DNA from: Kitasatospora arboriphila
GTDB lineage: Bacteria; Actinomycetota; Actinomycetes; Mycobacteriales; Mycobacteriaceae
Assembly (NCBI RefSeq): GCF_000717275.1
Contig: NZ_JNYV01000006.1
Span: 124,001 to 188,000 of the forward strand
Reading direction: 5' to 3'
DNA: 64,000 nucleotides
Shown: positions 29,259 to 37,915 of the stretch, one piece after another
Layout of the letters: each line of letters begins with the position of its first letter
Position numbering within the stretch: position 1 is the stretch's first letter
Notes under the pieces: generated by a model
Told to the model about the DNA's origin: nothing
Databases searched by the model: none
What the model saw: the letters and a program-made list of their open reading frames with translations, nothing else
Position numbers and translations under genes: made by a program

Positions 29259-29753
29259 TCAGTTCTCGGGGATCGAACCGGAGACCCGGCCGTCCACGAT
29301 GAGGTCGGCGATCATCGTGCCGTCGACCTTCACCACCCGGACGACAACCAGGTCACCGACGTCGAGGACGCCGAGCGAGCTGCCCTCGGTGGACTGCACG
29401 TGGGTGTCCGGACTGAGGATGAAGTGTTGTTTGCGGCCGTCGGCGGTGTGGACGTCGAGGGAGTCGGAGCTGATCTTGTCGATGGTGCAGAGCACCACCT
29501 TCGACCGTTCGGTGCTGAGGGCCTGGGGAATCTCTTCGGTTGTGGTCTCGCCCGAGAGCACTCCGGCCTGACTCGGCGGTTCGCTCGGGGTGACGTACTT
29601 GATCTGTGTCGACGCCTGGCCCTGATCGCTGCGCTCGGCTCCGAGATGGATGCAGTAACCCAGGGCCACGCCCGCAACCGCCAGGCCGGCGATGCACAAC
29701 AGCGTCACGACCCTTGTCGAACGCGGCGCGGAATCAGTCACGTGTCCGAACAT
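29259..29753 (-). CDS. Small membrane-anchored or secreted protein, unknown function
   Basis: 164 residues. A single hydrophobic segment near the N-terminus (TRVVTLLCIAGLAVAGVALGYCIHL, residues ~13-37) is an uncleaved anchor or signal. The remaining ~110 residues form a small beta-rich domain (VVLCTIDKISSDSLDVHTADGRKQHFILSPDTHV; VGDLVVVRVVKVDGTMIADLIVDG) that reads like an OB- or SH3-type barrel. No family recognised. It is the last gene before the block that departs from the M. tuberculosis order. Confidence 0.7.
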   Translation of the reverse strand: MFGHVTDSAPRSTRVVTLLCIAGLAVAGVALGYCIHLGAERSDQGQASTQIKYVTPSEPPSQAGVLSGETTTEEIPQALSTERSKVVLCTIDKISSDSLDVHTADGRKQHFILSPDTHVQSTEGSSLGVLDVGDLVVVRVVKVDGTMIADLIVDGRVSGSIPEN

Positions 29754-29814
29754 AGAAGCAGAGTCTGAGATCCGTCTGTGAATAGCGACAGCGGGGCCTG
29801 ACTTGTCACCTCTG

Positions 29815-30807
29815 TCAGGAGTTTTCGCGTGCCCTGACGTAGCCGGCCTGCTTGTCGACGACGTTCATCAGCGGTTCGCCGGCGATGTAATGCTGGAGGT
29901 TCTGCAGGAACTGACCGGCCAGTTCATCGCCCCACCCGACCACATCCCCGCTCATATGCGCCGAGATGTGCACGTTCTCCATCTCCCACAGCGGGTTCTC
30001 GGCGGGCAGCGGCTCGGTCTCGAAGACGTCGAGCGAGGCGGCTCCTATCGATCCCGTCCGCAACGCGTCGATGAGCGCCGTCTCGTCGACCAACTCCCCT
30101 CGGCCCACGTTGACCAGGTGCGCGGTCGGTTTCATCGAAGCCAGTACCGCGGCGTCGATCATGCGGGCGGTCTGGCGGGTGAGCGGTGCAATGGCGACCA
30201 CGACGTCGAAGTCGCCGACGTAGGAAGCCAGGTCCGCGGTGGCCCGCACCACACCGAAGTCGGGGTCGTGCGCACGTTCGGTGCGACCCGCACCGCTCAC
30301 CTGCAGGCCGGCAGACTGTAGAAGGCGGGCGGTGGCGCGGCCGATCCCGCCGGTCCCGATGACGAGTACCGAACGTCCGGCAGTCCGGGTGGTGTCGCGG
30401 CGGATCCACCGCTTTTCCCGCTGGAGGGTTTTCGACAGATGCAGCTGCTTGTCCTCGGCGAGGATCGAGCCGAGGACGAACTCGGCGATGGGCCCGTCGA
30501 AGACCCCGTGGGCGTTGGTGACGGTGACGTCCGATCGGCGCACGTCATCGAACAGCATTGCGTCGACGCCTGCTGCACAGACATGTACCCACCGGAGGTC
30601 ATCTGCGGCCGACCAGTTGTCCCGTAAGGCCGCGGAGAAGAAGTCCCACAACAGCAGAACGTCTGCACCGGCGAGCGCCTCACCCAGATCTGCGGTGGTG
30701 CATTCACGCACCGTCGCGATGTTGCGGATCTGCTCCAGGTTGCTGGGCGGGGCGAGTCCTTCGCGACCCAGGAGTGCGACCACCGGTGGTGTGTTCGGCG
30801 TTGCCAT
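29815..30807 (-). CDS. NAD-dependent D-2-hydroxyacid dehydrogenase
   Basis: 330-residue cytoplasmic enzyme that interconverts D-2-hydroxyacids and 2-oxoacids. The nucleotide-binding motif VLVIGTGGIGRATARLL (residues ~145-161) is intact. The catalytic Arg is in NVGRGELVDETAL, the Glu is in DVFETEPLPAENPLWEM, and the His is in NVHISAHMSGD. Substrate is open. The gene is divergent from the class III aminotransferase at 30895; the 87-base gap contains the GntR-type operator at 30856-30867, so it likely belongs to the same regulon. Confidence 0.9.
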   Translation of the reverse strand: MATPNTPPVVALLGREGLAPPSNLEQIRNIATVRECTTADLGEALAGADVLLLWDFFSAALRDNWSAADDLRWVHVCAAGVDAMLFDDVRRSDVTVTNAHGVFDGPIAEFVLGSILAEDKQLHLSKTLQREKRWIRRDTTRTAGRSVLVIGTGGIGRATARLLQSAGLQVSGAGRTERAHDPDFGVVRATADLASYVGDFDVVVAIAPLTRQTARMIDAAVLASMKPTAHLVNVGRGELVDETALIDALRTGSIGAASLDVFETEPLPAENPLWEMENVHISAHMSGDVVGWGDELAGQFLQNLQHYIAGEPLMNVVDKQAGYVRARENS

Positions 30808-30855
30808 GGGCCCAGATTAGGGCAGCCCGCCAGAGTGGCCGTCGGCGACTGTCCA

Positions 30856-30867
30856 ATTGTTGACAAT
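30856..30867. promoter_or_regulatory. GntR-type operator, catabolic-cluster copy
   Basis: ATTGTTGACAAT is an inverted repeat with a TG centre, placed between the divergent dehydrogenase and aminotransferase genes. The same twelve bases form the core of a longer repeat upstream of the GntR gene (43142-43161). The T-GT...AC-A pattern is what FadR-subfamily GntR proteins bind. Confidence 0.72.
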
Positions 30868-30894
30868 CCATCAATCTGCCGTCACCGTGTACCC

Positions 30895-32157
30895 ATGAGC
30901 CGCGCCACCCTCAGCCCTGCCCTGAAACAAGCCACGCCGGTTGTCGTCGATCACGCGAAGGGGTCGTGGATCCACGGCACGGACGGGCTCGATTACCTCG
31001 ACTTCACCACCGGCATCGGCGTCACCAGCACCGGGCACTGCCATCCGAAAGTGGTTGCCGCAGCCCAGGAACAATGCGGCAAGATCATCCACGCGCAGTA
31101 CACCACCGTGATGCACAAGCCGCTGCTCGAGTTGACCGACAAACTCGGTGACCATCTGCCCACCGGGCTCGACTCGGTGTTCTACGCCAACTCCGGATCC
31201 GAGGCCGTGGAGGCCGCGGTCCGGTTGGCGCGGATGGCCACGGCGCGACCGAACATCGTTGTCTTCCAGGGTGGTTTCCATGGCCGCACCGTCGCTGCCG
31301 CGACTCTGACCACCGCCGGAACCCGCTTCTCCGCAGGCTTCTCCCCCCTGATGGGCGGCGTGCACATGGCGCCCTTTCCGTACGCCTACCGGTACGGCTG
31401 GGACGAGCAGACAGCAGTCGACTTCGCTCTCCGGGAACTCGACTATCTGTTCGCCTCACGCGTCGCCCCTAACGACACTGCTGCCTTCCTCATCGAACCG
31501 GTGCTCGGTGACGGCGGATACCTGCCCACCCCGCCGGCATTTCTCGAGGGACTCCGCGAACGCGCCGATCGATACGGCATCGTCCTCATCCTCGACGAGG
31601 TCCAGGCAGGCGTCGGGCGCACCGGCAGGTTCTGGGGACATCAGCACACCGACGGCCTGATTCCCGACATCCTCATCACGGCCAAGGGCATCGCCTCCGG
31701 GTTCCCGATCTCGGCCATCGCCGCACCCCGCGACCTGATGGCGAAGGCGTGGCCGGGTTCCCAAGGCGGCACCTATGGCGGCAATGCGGTGGCCGCGGCC
31801 GCAGGCGTCGCGACACTCGAGGTGATCGCCGAGGAGAGCCTCGTCGACAACGCGCGCATCCGCGGCGACCAGATGCTCCGCGGACTGGCCGAGCTGGCTC
31901 CGAAATTCCCGCAGATCGGCAATGTGCGCGGCATCGGCCTGATGGCCGGCATCGAGTTCGTCGACGACGCGGGCGCGCCCGACAGTGTTTCGGCAGCCGC
32001 CGTCCAACAGGCGTGCATACCTGAGAAGCTGCTGACGCTGACGTGCGGACCGATGGGCAACGTGGTTCGCCTCATCCCCGCCCTGGTGATCTCAGAGGAC
32101 GAAATGGCCACGGGTCTGAACAGATTCGAGGCCGCCTTGACCGCGGCACTGGGATAG
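30895..32157 (+). CDS. Class III aminotransferase, candidate diaminobutyrate (DoeD-like) or GABA transaminase
   Basis: 420-residue PLP enzyme. PLP is held by Lys264 in ILITAKGIASG, with the cofactor Asp in LILDEVQAGVGRTGRFW (residues 232-247) and the phosphate site NSGSEAVEAAVRLAR (99-113). Enzymes of this group transfer terminal amino groups of GABA, ornithine or L-2,4-diaminobutyrate. With an ectoine-hydrolase-like gene and an aldehyde dehydrogenase in the same run, diaminobutyrate to aspartate semialdehyde (DoeD role) is the best guess; GABA transaminase is the alternative. First gene of the six-gene rightward run; the FAD/Fe-S gene starts eight bases after its stop. Confidence 0.88.
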   Translation: MSRATLSPALKQATPVVVDHAKGSWIHGTDGLDYLDFTTGIGVTSTGHCHPKVVAAAQEQCGKIIHAQYTTVMHKPLLELTDKLGDHLPTGLDSVFYANSGSEAVEAAVRLARMATARPNIVVFQGGFHGRTVAAATLTTAGTRFSAGFSPLMGGVHMAPFPYAYRYGWDEQTAVDFALRELDYLFASRVAPNDTAAFLIEPVLGDGGYLPTPPAFLEGLRERADRYGIVLILDEVQAGVGRTGRFWGHQHTDGLIPDILITAKGIASGFPISAIAAPRDLMAKAWPGSQGGTYGGNAVAAAAGVATLEVIAEESLVDNARIRGDQMLRGLAELAPKFPQIGNVRGIGLMAGIEFVDDAGAPDSVSAAAVQQACIPEKLLTLTCGPMGNVVRLIPALVISEDEMATGLNRFEAALTAALG

Positions 32158-32165
32158 CGGGGGTG

Positions 32166-35144
32166 ATGGACCCCGAACTGTCCGGCTCCCGTGTCGCCAC
32201 TGATCTGCAAGCGCTCGGGCTGAGCGCCGACGCCTCGTCTCGCCGTCTCATCGAATACTCCTACGACGCCTCGAACTACCGACTCAAGCCCCTCACGGTG
32301 GTCTTCCCTCGGGACGATCGCGAGGTGGCTGCGGTGGCCGCCTACTGCCACCGGCATCACCTCACGCTTACCGCCCGCGGTGGCGGAACGGGCATGGGCG
32401 GCAACGCAATCGGGACCGGCGTGGTGCTGGACTTCTCGCGACACATGAACAGACTCATCTCCGTCGATCCGCACGGCAGGACCGCGGTCGCGCAGGCCGG
32501 CATGGTGCTCACCACGCTGCAGCACCAAGTCGCGGCCCAGACCGACGGTGAACTGACCTTCGCGCCGGACCCCTCCAGCCAGTCCCGGGCAACCCTCGGC
32601 GGCGCCATCGGCAACGACGCCTGCGGCAACCACTCGGTGCGCCACGGGCGTACCACCGACCACGTCGAGGCATTGAACCTCGTCACAGCCGATGGATTGC
32701 GGCTCACCGCATTCCGCGACGGGTTGAGCGCAACCGACCCCTCCGACACCGAAGCGGTGGCCCGGGCAGCCCAACTGGGTGCGGCGATGCGCGAGTTGAC
32801 GGCGGCGAACATGGCCATCCTGAGAACCGAGATGGACCGGATCCCACGCCAGGTGTCCGGCTACCACCTCGGTAAATTGCTGCCCGAGAACGGTTTTGAT
32901 GTGGCACGCGCCCTGGTCGGCACCGAAGGCACCTGCGCGATCGTGGTCTCGGCCACCGTTCGTCTTGTGCCCGCGCCCACCAGCGCCCTGCTCCTCTGTC
33001 TCGGCTACCGCAACGTGGTGGACGCCGCCCGCGACGTACCGACCCTGCTCGAGTTCAAGCCGTCGGCCATCGAAGGTATCGACGAGCGCATCGTCGAGAC
33101 GATGCAGGCGCGTCGAGGCGACGACTCCGTGGTGGGCCTGCCACAGGGAAATGCCTGGCTGTACGTGGATCTCGACGAGGAGAGCAGCTCGAACGTGCCG
33201 CAGGCGGCGCAGGACCTTCTCGACAAGCTCTATACAAATGGGCGACTGGTGGACGGCCGGACCGTGCCCGACCGCGAGCAACGGGTCTCGCTGTGGCGTA
33301 TCCGGGAGGACGGCGCCGGATTGTCGTCACGGCTGGTGGCACCGCAGCAGGTGAACCCCGAAGACGGTGGCGACGGCGGCAGCTACGAATCCTGGCCCGG
33401 CTGGGAGGATTCGGCCGTTGCCCCCGAAAGGCTGGCCGACTATCTGGAAGGGTTCACCGCACTGCTCGACCACCACGGACTGACCGGCGTCATGTACGGA
33501 CACTTCGGCGCCGGTTGCATGCATGTCCGGATCACCTTCGACCTCCGCAGTGCGCAAGGCCGGACGGTGATGAGGAAGTTCTGTCATGACGCCGCCGAAC
33601 TCGTAGTGCGTCACGGGGGCTCGCTGTCAGGCGAACACGGCGATGGCCGGGCCCGCTCGGAGCTGTTGCCCCTGATGTACTCGCCCCAGATGATCGAGGC
33701 CTTCGGTGCCTTCAAGCGCATCTGGGATCCGGCAGGCATCCTCAACCCCGGCAGCATCGTCGATCCGGACCCCATCGATGCGAATCTTGTGCTCGCCGAT
33801 GTGCCCAGCCGCGTATGGCGCACCAGTTTCGATCTCGGCACGCCCGGGACCCGGGACGATGGACAGCCGGGCCTGGACCCCTTCGTGCACGCCGTCCAGG
33901 GGTGTATCGGTGTCGGCCGTTGCCGATCGGATTCCGGTGGCGTGATGTGCCCCAGCTATCGCGCCACCCGCGACGAGAAGGACTCCACGCGCGGCCGGGC
34001 CCGTGTGCTGCAGGAGATGGTTCGCACCGCACCCGACATCGAATCAGGCTGGCGCGACGAGGATTCTCGCGAAGCCCTCGACCTGTGCCTGTCATGCAAG
34101 GCGTGTTCCACCGATTGCCCGGTGGGCGTCGACATGGCGACGTACAAGTCTGAATTCTTCTCCAACTACTACCGGCGGCGCCTGCGACCGCTGTCGCACT
34201 ATTCGCTCGGCTGGATGCCTGCCTGGCTGGGAGCCGCCACGGCTCTGGCCCCCGTCATCAACAGGATGCTGTCGGGCCGCCTCGCCGGTCCCGCATCCCG
34301 GGCCGGTGGGCTTGATCCGCGACGCACCATGCCCGCCTTCGCCACCCGCAAACAGGTGCACAACGCGATGGCCGATCTACGCACCGACCCGACGTCCGAC
34401 GTGGTGCTGTTCGTCGACTCGTTCACCAAGGCGTTTCGGCCACACGTCGCCGGTGCCGCGGCGCGGGTCCTGGAATCGGGAGGACAGACCGTGAGCTGTT
34501 CGGCCGACCAGTGTTGCGCGCTCACCTGGATCTCCACCGGACAACTCGATCACGCGCGAAAGGTGCTGACCCGCACCGCCGCTGCTCTCGACGACGGAAC
34601 CGACCGGCCGATCGTGGTGCCCGAACCGAGCTGCGCCGCTGCTTTGCGCAAGGACCTCCCGGAGTTGGTGCACAGCGAGGTCGCCCGCCGGGTGGCTTCA
34701 CGGATCCGGAGTTTCGCCGACGAGGTCGGCCATCTACTCGACGACGGGTGGGAACCACCCGTGCCGTTGCCCTTGGACGTCGTTGTGCAGACCCACTGCC
34801 ACGAGTACTCGGCGTTCGGGCCCACCGTGCAGCAATCGGTCCTGCGCAGACTCGGCGCGACCGATGTGAAGCAGGCCGACGGATGCTGCGGTGTGGCAGG
34901 CAATTTCGGCTTCGAGAAAGGCCACTACGACGTCAGCATGGGCGTGGCCGAACAGGCGCTCGCCCCAGCTCTGCGTACCCGGGACCAGTCCACACCGGTC
35001 CTCACCGACGGATTCAGTTGTGCGATGGCCGTTTCGCATCTCTCTGCCACCGACGACACCGTGCCGGCCGTCGAGTCGGTCCACCTGGCCGAATTACTCG
35101 ACCCGGCACGCTCATCCGAGACCACTGAGGAGGTTCGACCATGA
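32166..35144 (+). CDS. Fused FAD / Fe-S D-2-hydroxyacid dehydrogenase (YdiJ-like)
   Basis: 992-residue enzyme made of a GlcD-like and a GlcF-like half. The N-terminal FAD-binding (PCMH) domain has ARGGGTGMGGNAIGTGVVLDFSRHMNR and DPSSQSRATLGGAIGNDACG (residues ~65-165). Its C-terminal FAD-oxidase cap ends near HGGSLSGEHGDGRARSELL. A 4Fe-4S segment CLSCKACSTDCPVG follows, with a first cysteine run CIGVGRCRS...CPSY before it. CCG-type elements DQCCALTW and DGCCGVAGNFGFE close the protein. This layout is that of YdiJ, a D-2-hydroxyglutarate dehydrogenase; D-lactate is possible. ATG 32166 is used (GTG 32163 alternative). Confidence 0.9.
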   Translation: MDPELSGSRVATDLQALGLSADASSRRLIEYSYDASNYRLKPLTVVFPRDDREVAAVAAYCHRHHLTLTARGGGTGMGGNAIGTGVVLDFSRHMNRLISVDPHGRTAVAQAGMVLTTLQHQVAAQTDGELTFAPDPSSQSRATLGGAIGNDACGNHSVRHGRTTDHVEALNLVTADGLRLTAFRDGLSATDPSDTEAVARAAQLGAAMRELTAANMAILRTEMDRIPRQVSGYHLGKLLPENGFDVARALVGTEGTCAIVVSATVRLVPAPTSALLLCLGYRNVVDAARDVPTLLEFKPSAIEGIDERIVETMQARRGDDSVVGLPQGNAWLYVDLDEESSSNVPQAAQDLLDKLYTNGRLVDGRTVPDREQRVSLWRIREDGAGLSSRLVAPQQVNPEDGGDGGSYESWPGWEDSAVAPERLADYLEGFTALLDHHGLTGVMYGHFGAGCMHVRITFDLRSAQGRTVMRKFCHDAAELVVRHGGSLSGEHGDGRARSELLPLMYSPQMIEAFGAFKRIWDPAGILNPGSIVDPDPIDANLVLADVPSRVWRTSFDLGTPGTRDDGQPGLDPFVHAVQGCIGVGRCRSDSGGVMCPSYRATRDEKDSTRGRARVLQEMVRTAPDIESGWRDEDSREALDLCLSCKACSTDCPVGVDMATYKSEFFSNYYRRRLRPLSHYSLGWMPAWLGAATALAPVINRMLSGRLAGPASRAGGLDPRRTMPAFATRKQVHNAMADLRTDPTSDVVLFVDSFTKAFRPHVAGAAARVLESGGQTVSCSADQCCALTWISTGQLDHARKVLTRTAAALDDGTDRPIVVPEPSCAAALRKDLPELVHSEVARRVASRIRSFADEVGHLLDDGWEPPVPLPLDVVVQTHCHEYSAFGPTVQQSVLRRLGATDVKQADGCCGVAGNFGFEKGHYDVSMGVAEQALAPALRTRDQSTPVLTDGFSCAMAVSHLSATDDTVPAVESVHLAELLDPARSSETTEEVRP

Positions 35145-36646
35145 CAACATCCACCGCCACACCCGCGACCCAGAATGCCGAACGGCGTGCCCGGGCAGCC
35201 GAGCTGATCGCTTCTCTGCCCACCGGCCTGTACATCGGCGGCGAATGGGGGCCAGCAGCCGACGGCGCTACCTTCGCGGTCGAGAACCCCGCCACCGGTG
35301 AGGTCATCGCCCACGTCGCCAAGGGTGCACAGGCCGATGCCGCTGCGGCCATCGAATCGGCCGCGGCCACCCAGAAGAGCTGGGCAGCAACACCACCGCG
35401 CAAGCGCAGCGACATCCTCCGCCGGGCATACGAGTTGATCCTCGAACGACAGGAGGATCTGGCGCTGATCATGACCACCGAGATGGGCAAGCCGCTGGCC
35501 GAGGCGCGAGGTGAAGTGGCCTACGGCGCAGAGTTCTTCCGGTGGTTCTCCGAAGAGGCAGTCCGCATCGACGGTGGACACACCACCACCGGCGACGGTG
35601 CAAACCGCATCCTGGTGACGAAGGAGCCGGTGGGACCGTGCATCCTCATCACCCCGTGGAACTTCCCACTGGCGATGGGCACCCGCAAGATCGGGCCGGC
35701 GATCGCAGCCGGCTGCACCATGGTGTTCAAGCCTGCCGAACTCACCCCGCTCACAACGCTTGCCCTCACCGAGATCCTCACGCTCGCCGGCTTGCCTTCC
35801 GGTGTGCTGAACGTGGTCACCACCGACGACCCCGGTTCCGTGGTGGAGACGTGGATGGACAGCGGCCTGGCCCGCAAGGTCAGCTTCACCGGTTCCACCC
35901 AAGTGGGAAAGTTGCTGCTGGAGCAGGCATCTCGAACTGTGATGCGCACGTCGATGGAACTGGGCGGCAACGCACCGTTCATCGTCTGCCCTGACGCCGA
36001 TCTCGACAAGGCCGTGGGCGGCGCGATGGTCGCCAAGATGCGCAACATGGGTGAGGCCTGCACGGCGGCCAACCGGATGTTCGTGCATCGCAGCGTGGCC
36101 GATGAGTTCGCCAGAAAGCTGGCCGAACGGATGGGCGCGTTGAACGTCGGCAACGGTGTGGACGAAGGCACCCAAGTGGGGCCGCTCGTCGAGCGCAAGG
36201 CCGTCGACAAGGTCCGCACCCTGGTCTCGGACGCCGTCGAACGAGGGGCCACCGTGGTGGTGGGCGGTGAGGAGGGTGCTGATGCCGGCTACTTCTATCA
36301 GCCGACGGTGCTCTCGGGTGTTGACCCGCAGTCCGAGCTGATGGGCACCGAGATCTTCGGGCCGGTGGCACCGGTCATCCCCTATGACACCGAGGAGGAG
36401 GTGATCGAGATGGCCAACAACACACCGTGGGGTTTGGTCGGCTATCTGTTCACCCAAGACATCGATCGGGGACTGCGGATGTCGTCGGCACTCGAAGTCG
36501 GAATGGTGGGTCTGAACACAGGTTTGGTCTCCAACCCTGCAGCACCCTTCGGTGGGGTGAAACAATCCGGATTGGGCCGCGAAGGCGGCCGGGTCGGGAT
36601 CGAGGAGTTCCTCGAGATCAAGTATCTCGCCATACCGAGGACCTGA
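35141..36646 (+). CDS. NAD(P)-dependent aldehyde dehydrogenase, succinate-semialdehyde/aspartate-semialdehyde type (DoeC/GabD-like)
   Basis: 501-residue ALDH. Cofactor and substrate motifs are TPWNFPLAMGTRKIGPAIAAGC, VSFTGSTQVGK, the general base Glu273 in MELGGNAPF and the nucleophile Cys307 in MGEACTAANRM. SSADH relatives usually read GQTC or GQVC at the nucleophile, so GEAC is slightly unusual. The start overlaps the FAD/Fe-S stop (ATGA). In an ectoine route this enzyme would oxidise aspartate semialdehyde to aspartate (DoeC); in a GABA route it would make succinate. Confidence 0.92.
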   Translation: MTTSTATPATQNAERRARAAELIASLPTGLYIGGEWGPAADGATFAVENPATGEVIAHVAKGAQADAAAAIESAAATQKSWAATPPRKRSDILRRAYELILERQEDLALIMTTEMGKPLAEARGEVAYGAEFFRWFSEEAVRIDGGHTTTGDGANRILVTKEPVGPCILITPWNFPLAMGTRKIGPAIAAGCTMVFKPAELTPLTTLALTEILTLAGLPSGVLNVVTTDDPGSVVETWMDSGLARKVSFTGSTQVGKLLLEQASRTVMRTSMELGGNAPFIVCPDADLDKAVGGAMVAKMRNMGEACTAANRMFVHRSVADEFARKLAERMGALNVGNGVDEGTQVGPLVERKAVDKVRTLVSDAVERGATVVVGGEEGADAGYFYQPTVLSGVDPQSELMGTEIFGPVAPVIPYDTEEEVIEMANNTPWGLVGYLFTQDIDRGLRMSSALEVGMVGLNTGLVSNPAAPFGGVKQSGLGREGGRVGIEEFLEIKYLAIPRT

Positions 36647-36695
36647 TCAGACCGGCACAACCGCGAACGTTCACCGAAAGGTGTGAGGACACAGT

Positions 36696-37889
36696 ATGTA
36701 TCTCGGATCGCAGCTGTTCACCGACGCCGAATACGAGCAGCGGCTGGCAGCTGTCCGCAAGTTGATGGACCGGCAGGGGCTGTCGGCGATCATCGTCACG
36801 GACCCGGCAAACATCTTCTATCTCATCGGGTACAACGCGTGGTCCTTCTACACCCCACAGATGTTGTTCGTACCGATGGACGGCGACATGGTGTTCTTCG
36901 CGCGAGACATGGACGCTCGCGGTGCGCATCGCACCACCTGGCTGCCCGACGAGCAGATCGTCGGCTATCCCGAGAGCTACATCCACAGGCCCCACGTGCA
37001 TCCGTTCGATTGGGTGGCATTCGCCTTGCGGCAACGCCATCTCATCGCGCCGGCGTCGCGAGGCGGCTCCGTCGGCTTGGAGATGGACTCACACTTCTTC
37101 TCCCCCAAGGCGTATCGAGCGCTGTTCAACGCGATCCCGGAGTGGAAGCTGGTGGACTGCTTCGAGCTCGTGAACTGGGTGCGGTCGGTCAAATCGGATG
37201 CCGAGGTGCAGCTGATGCGGCAGGCGGGCATGGTGTGCTCGGAGGCGATGCGTGCGGCCATCGACACCATCGACATCGGAGTGCGACAGTGTGATGCAGC
37301 AGCGGCGATCTCGCAGGCGCAGATCACCGGCACCGATCAATTCGGCGGCGACTATCCGGCCATCGTGCCGATGATGCCCACGGGCGAAGCAGCCGACACC
37401 CCCCACCTCACCTGGCATCAGGGCACTTTCGTCGGTGGCGAGGCAGTGGTGGTCGAGCTGACGGGCGCCCACAACCGGTACCACTGCCCTCTCGCCCGCA
37501 CCGTGTCACTCGGGCCGGTGAACAAGGATGTCGACTACGTTGCCGGAGCCACCGCAGAGGGCCTCAACAACGTTCTCGACGCCATCGCACCGGGCGTGCC
37601 GACGCGGGAGCTCGCCTCCACGTGGAACTGGACCCTGGCCAAGTACGGACTCGAAAAGCCCTCGCGGCTCGGCTATTCGATCGGTATCGGCTACCCACCC
37701 GACTGGGGTGAGCGCACCATCAGCATCCGGACCGAGGACGAGACCATCCTCGAAGAGAACATGACATTTCACATCGTCTGTGGAATGTGGATGGACGGCT
37801 ACGGATTCGAGTTGTCCGAGTCGGTGCGGGTGAGCGCGACCGGGGTCGAGACGTTCACCAGCTTTCCGCGAGACCTGATCCGCAAGTGA
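36696..37889 (+). CDS. doeA: Ectoine hydrolase-like M24 protein (DoeA/EutD)
   Basis: 397-residue pita-bread-fold protein. It shares with DoeA/EutD, as I recall them, GGDYPAIVP (218-225), PHLTW, RYHCPLARTVSLG (261-273), GYPPDWGERTISIR and the final FELSESVRVSATGVETFTSFPR. These set DoeA apart from ordinary prolidases and creatinases. The usual M24 metal ligands are not all evident. From memory, characterised EutD works without metal through a Glu near position 255, and Glu254 (VVVELTG) fits. The reaction would open the ectoine ring to N-acetyl-diaminobutyrate. Start ATG 36696, 49 bases after the aldehyde dehydrogenase. Confidence 0.82.
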   Translation: MYLGSQLFTDAEYEQRLAAVRKLMDRQGLSAIIVTDPANIFYLIGYNAWSFYTPQMLFVPMDGDMVFFARDMDARGAHRTTWLPDEQIVGYPESYIHRPHVHPFDWVAFALRQRHLIAPASRGGSVGLEMDSHFFSPKAYRALFNAIPEWKLVDCFELVNWVRSVKSDAEVQLMRQAGMVCSEAMRAAIDTIDIGVRQCDAAAAISQAQITGTDQFGGDYPAIVPMMPTGEAADTPHLTWHQGTFVGGEAVVVELTGAHNRYHCPLARTVSLGPVNKDVDYVAGATAEGLNNVLDAIAPGVPTRELASTWNWTLAKYGLEKPSRLGYSIGIGYPPDWGERTISIRTEDETILEENMTFHIVCGMWMDGYGFELSESVRVSATGVETFTSFPRDLIRK

Positions 37890-37915
37890 CCTGATGAGAA
37901 GTGAGAGGTGACCGC

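Noticed and set aside
31773..33281. 502-codon frame opposite the aminotransferase and FAD/Fe-S genes
   Set aside because: Antisense shadow crossing two genes with clear catalytic motifs.
36696..37889. Ordinary Xaa-Pro peptidase or creatinase
   Set aside because: The fold is shared, but the DoeA-type stretches (GYPPDWGERT, YHCPLARTV) and the neighbouring aminotransferase and aldehyde dehydrogenase favour ectoine hydrolase. A tree would settle it.
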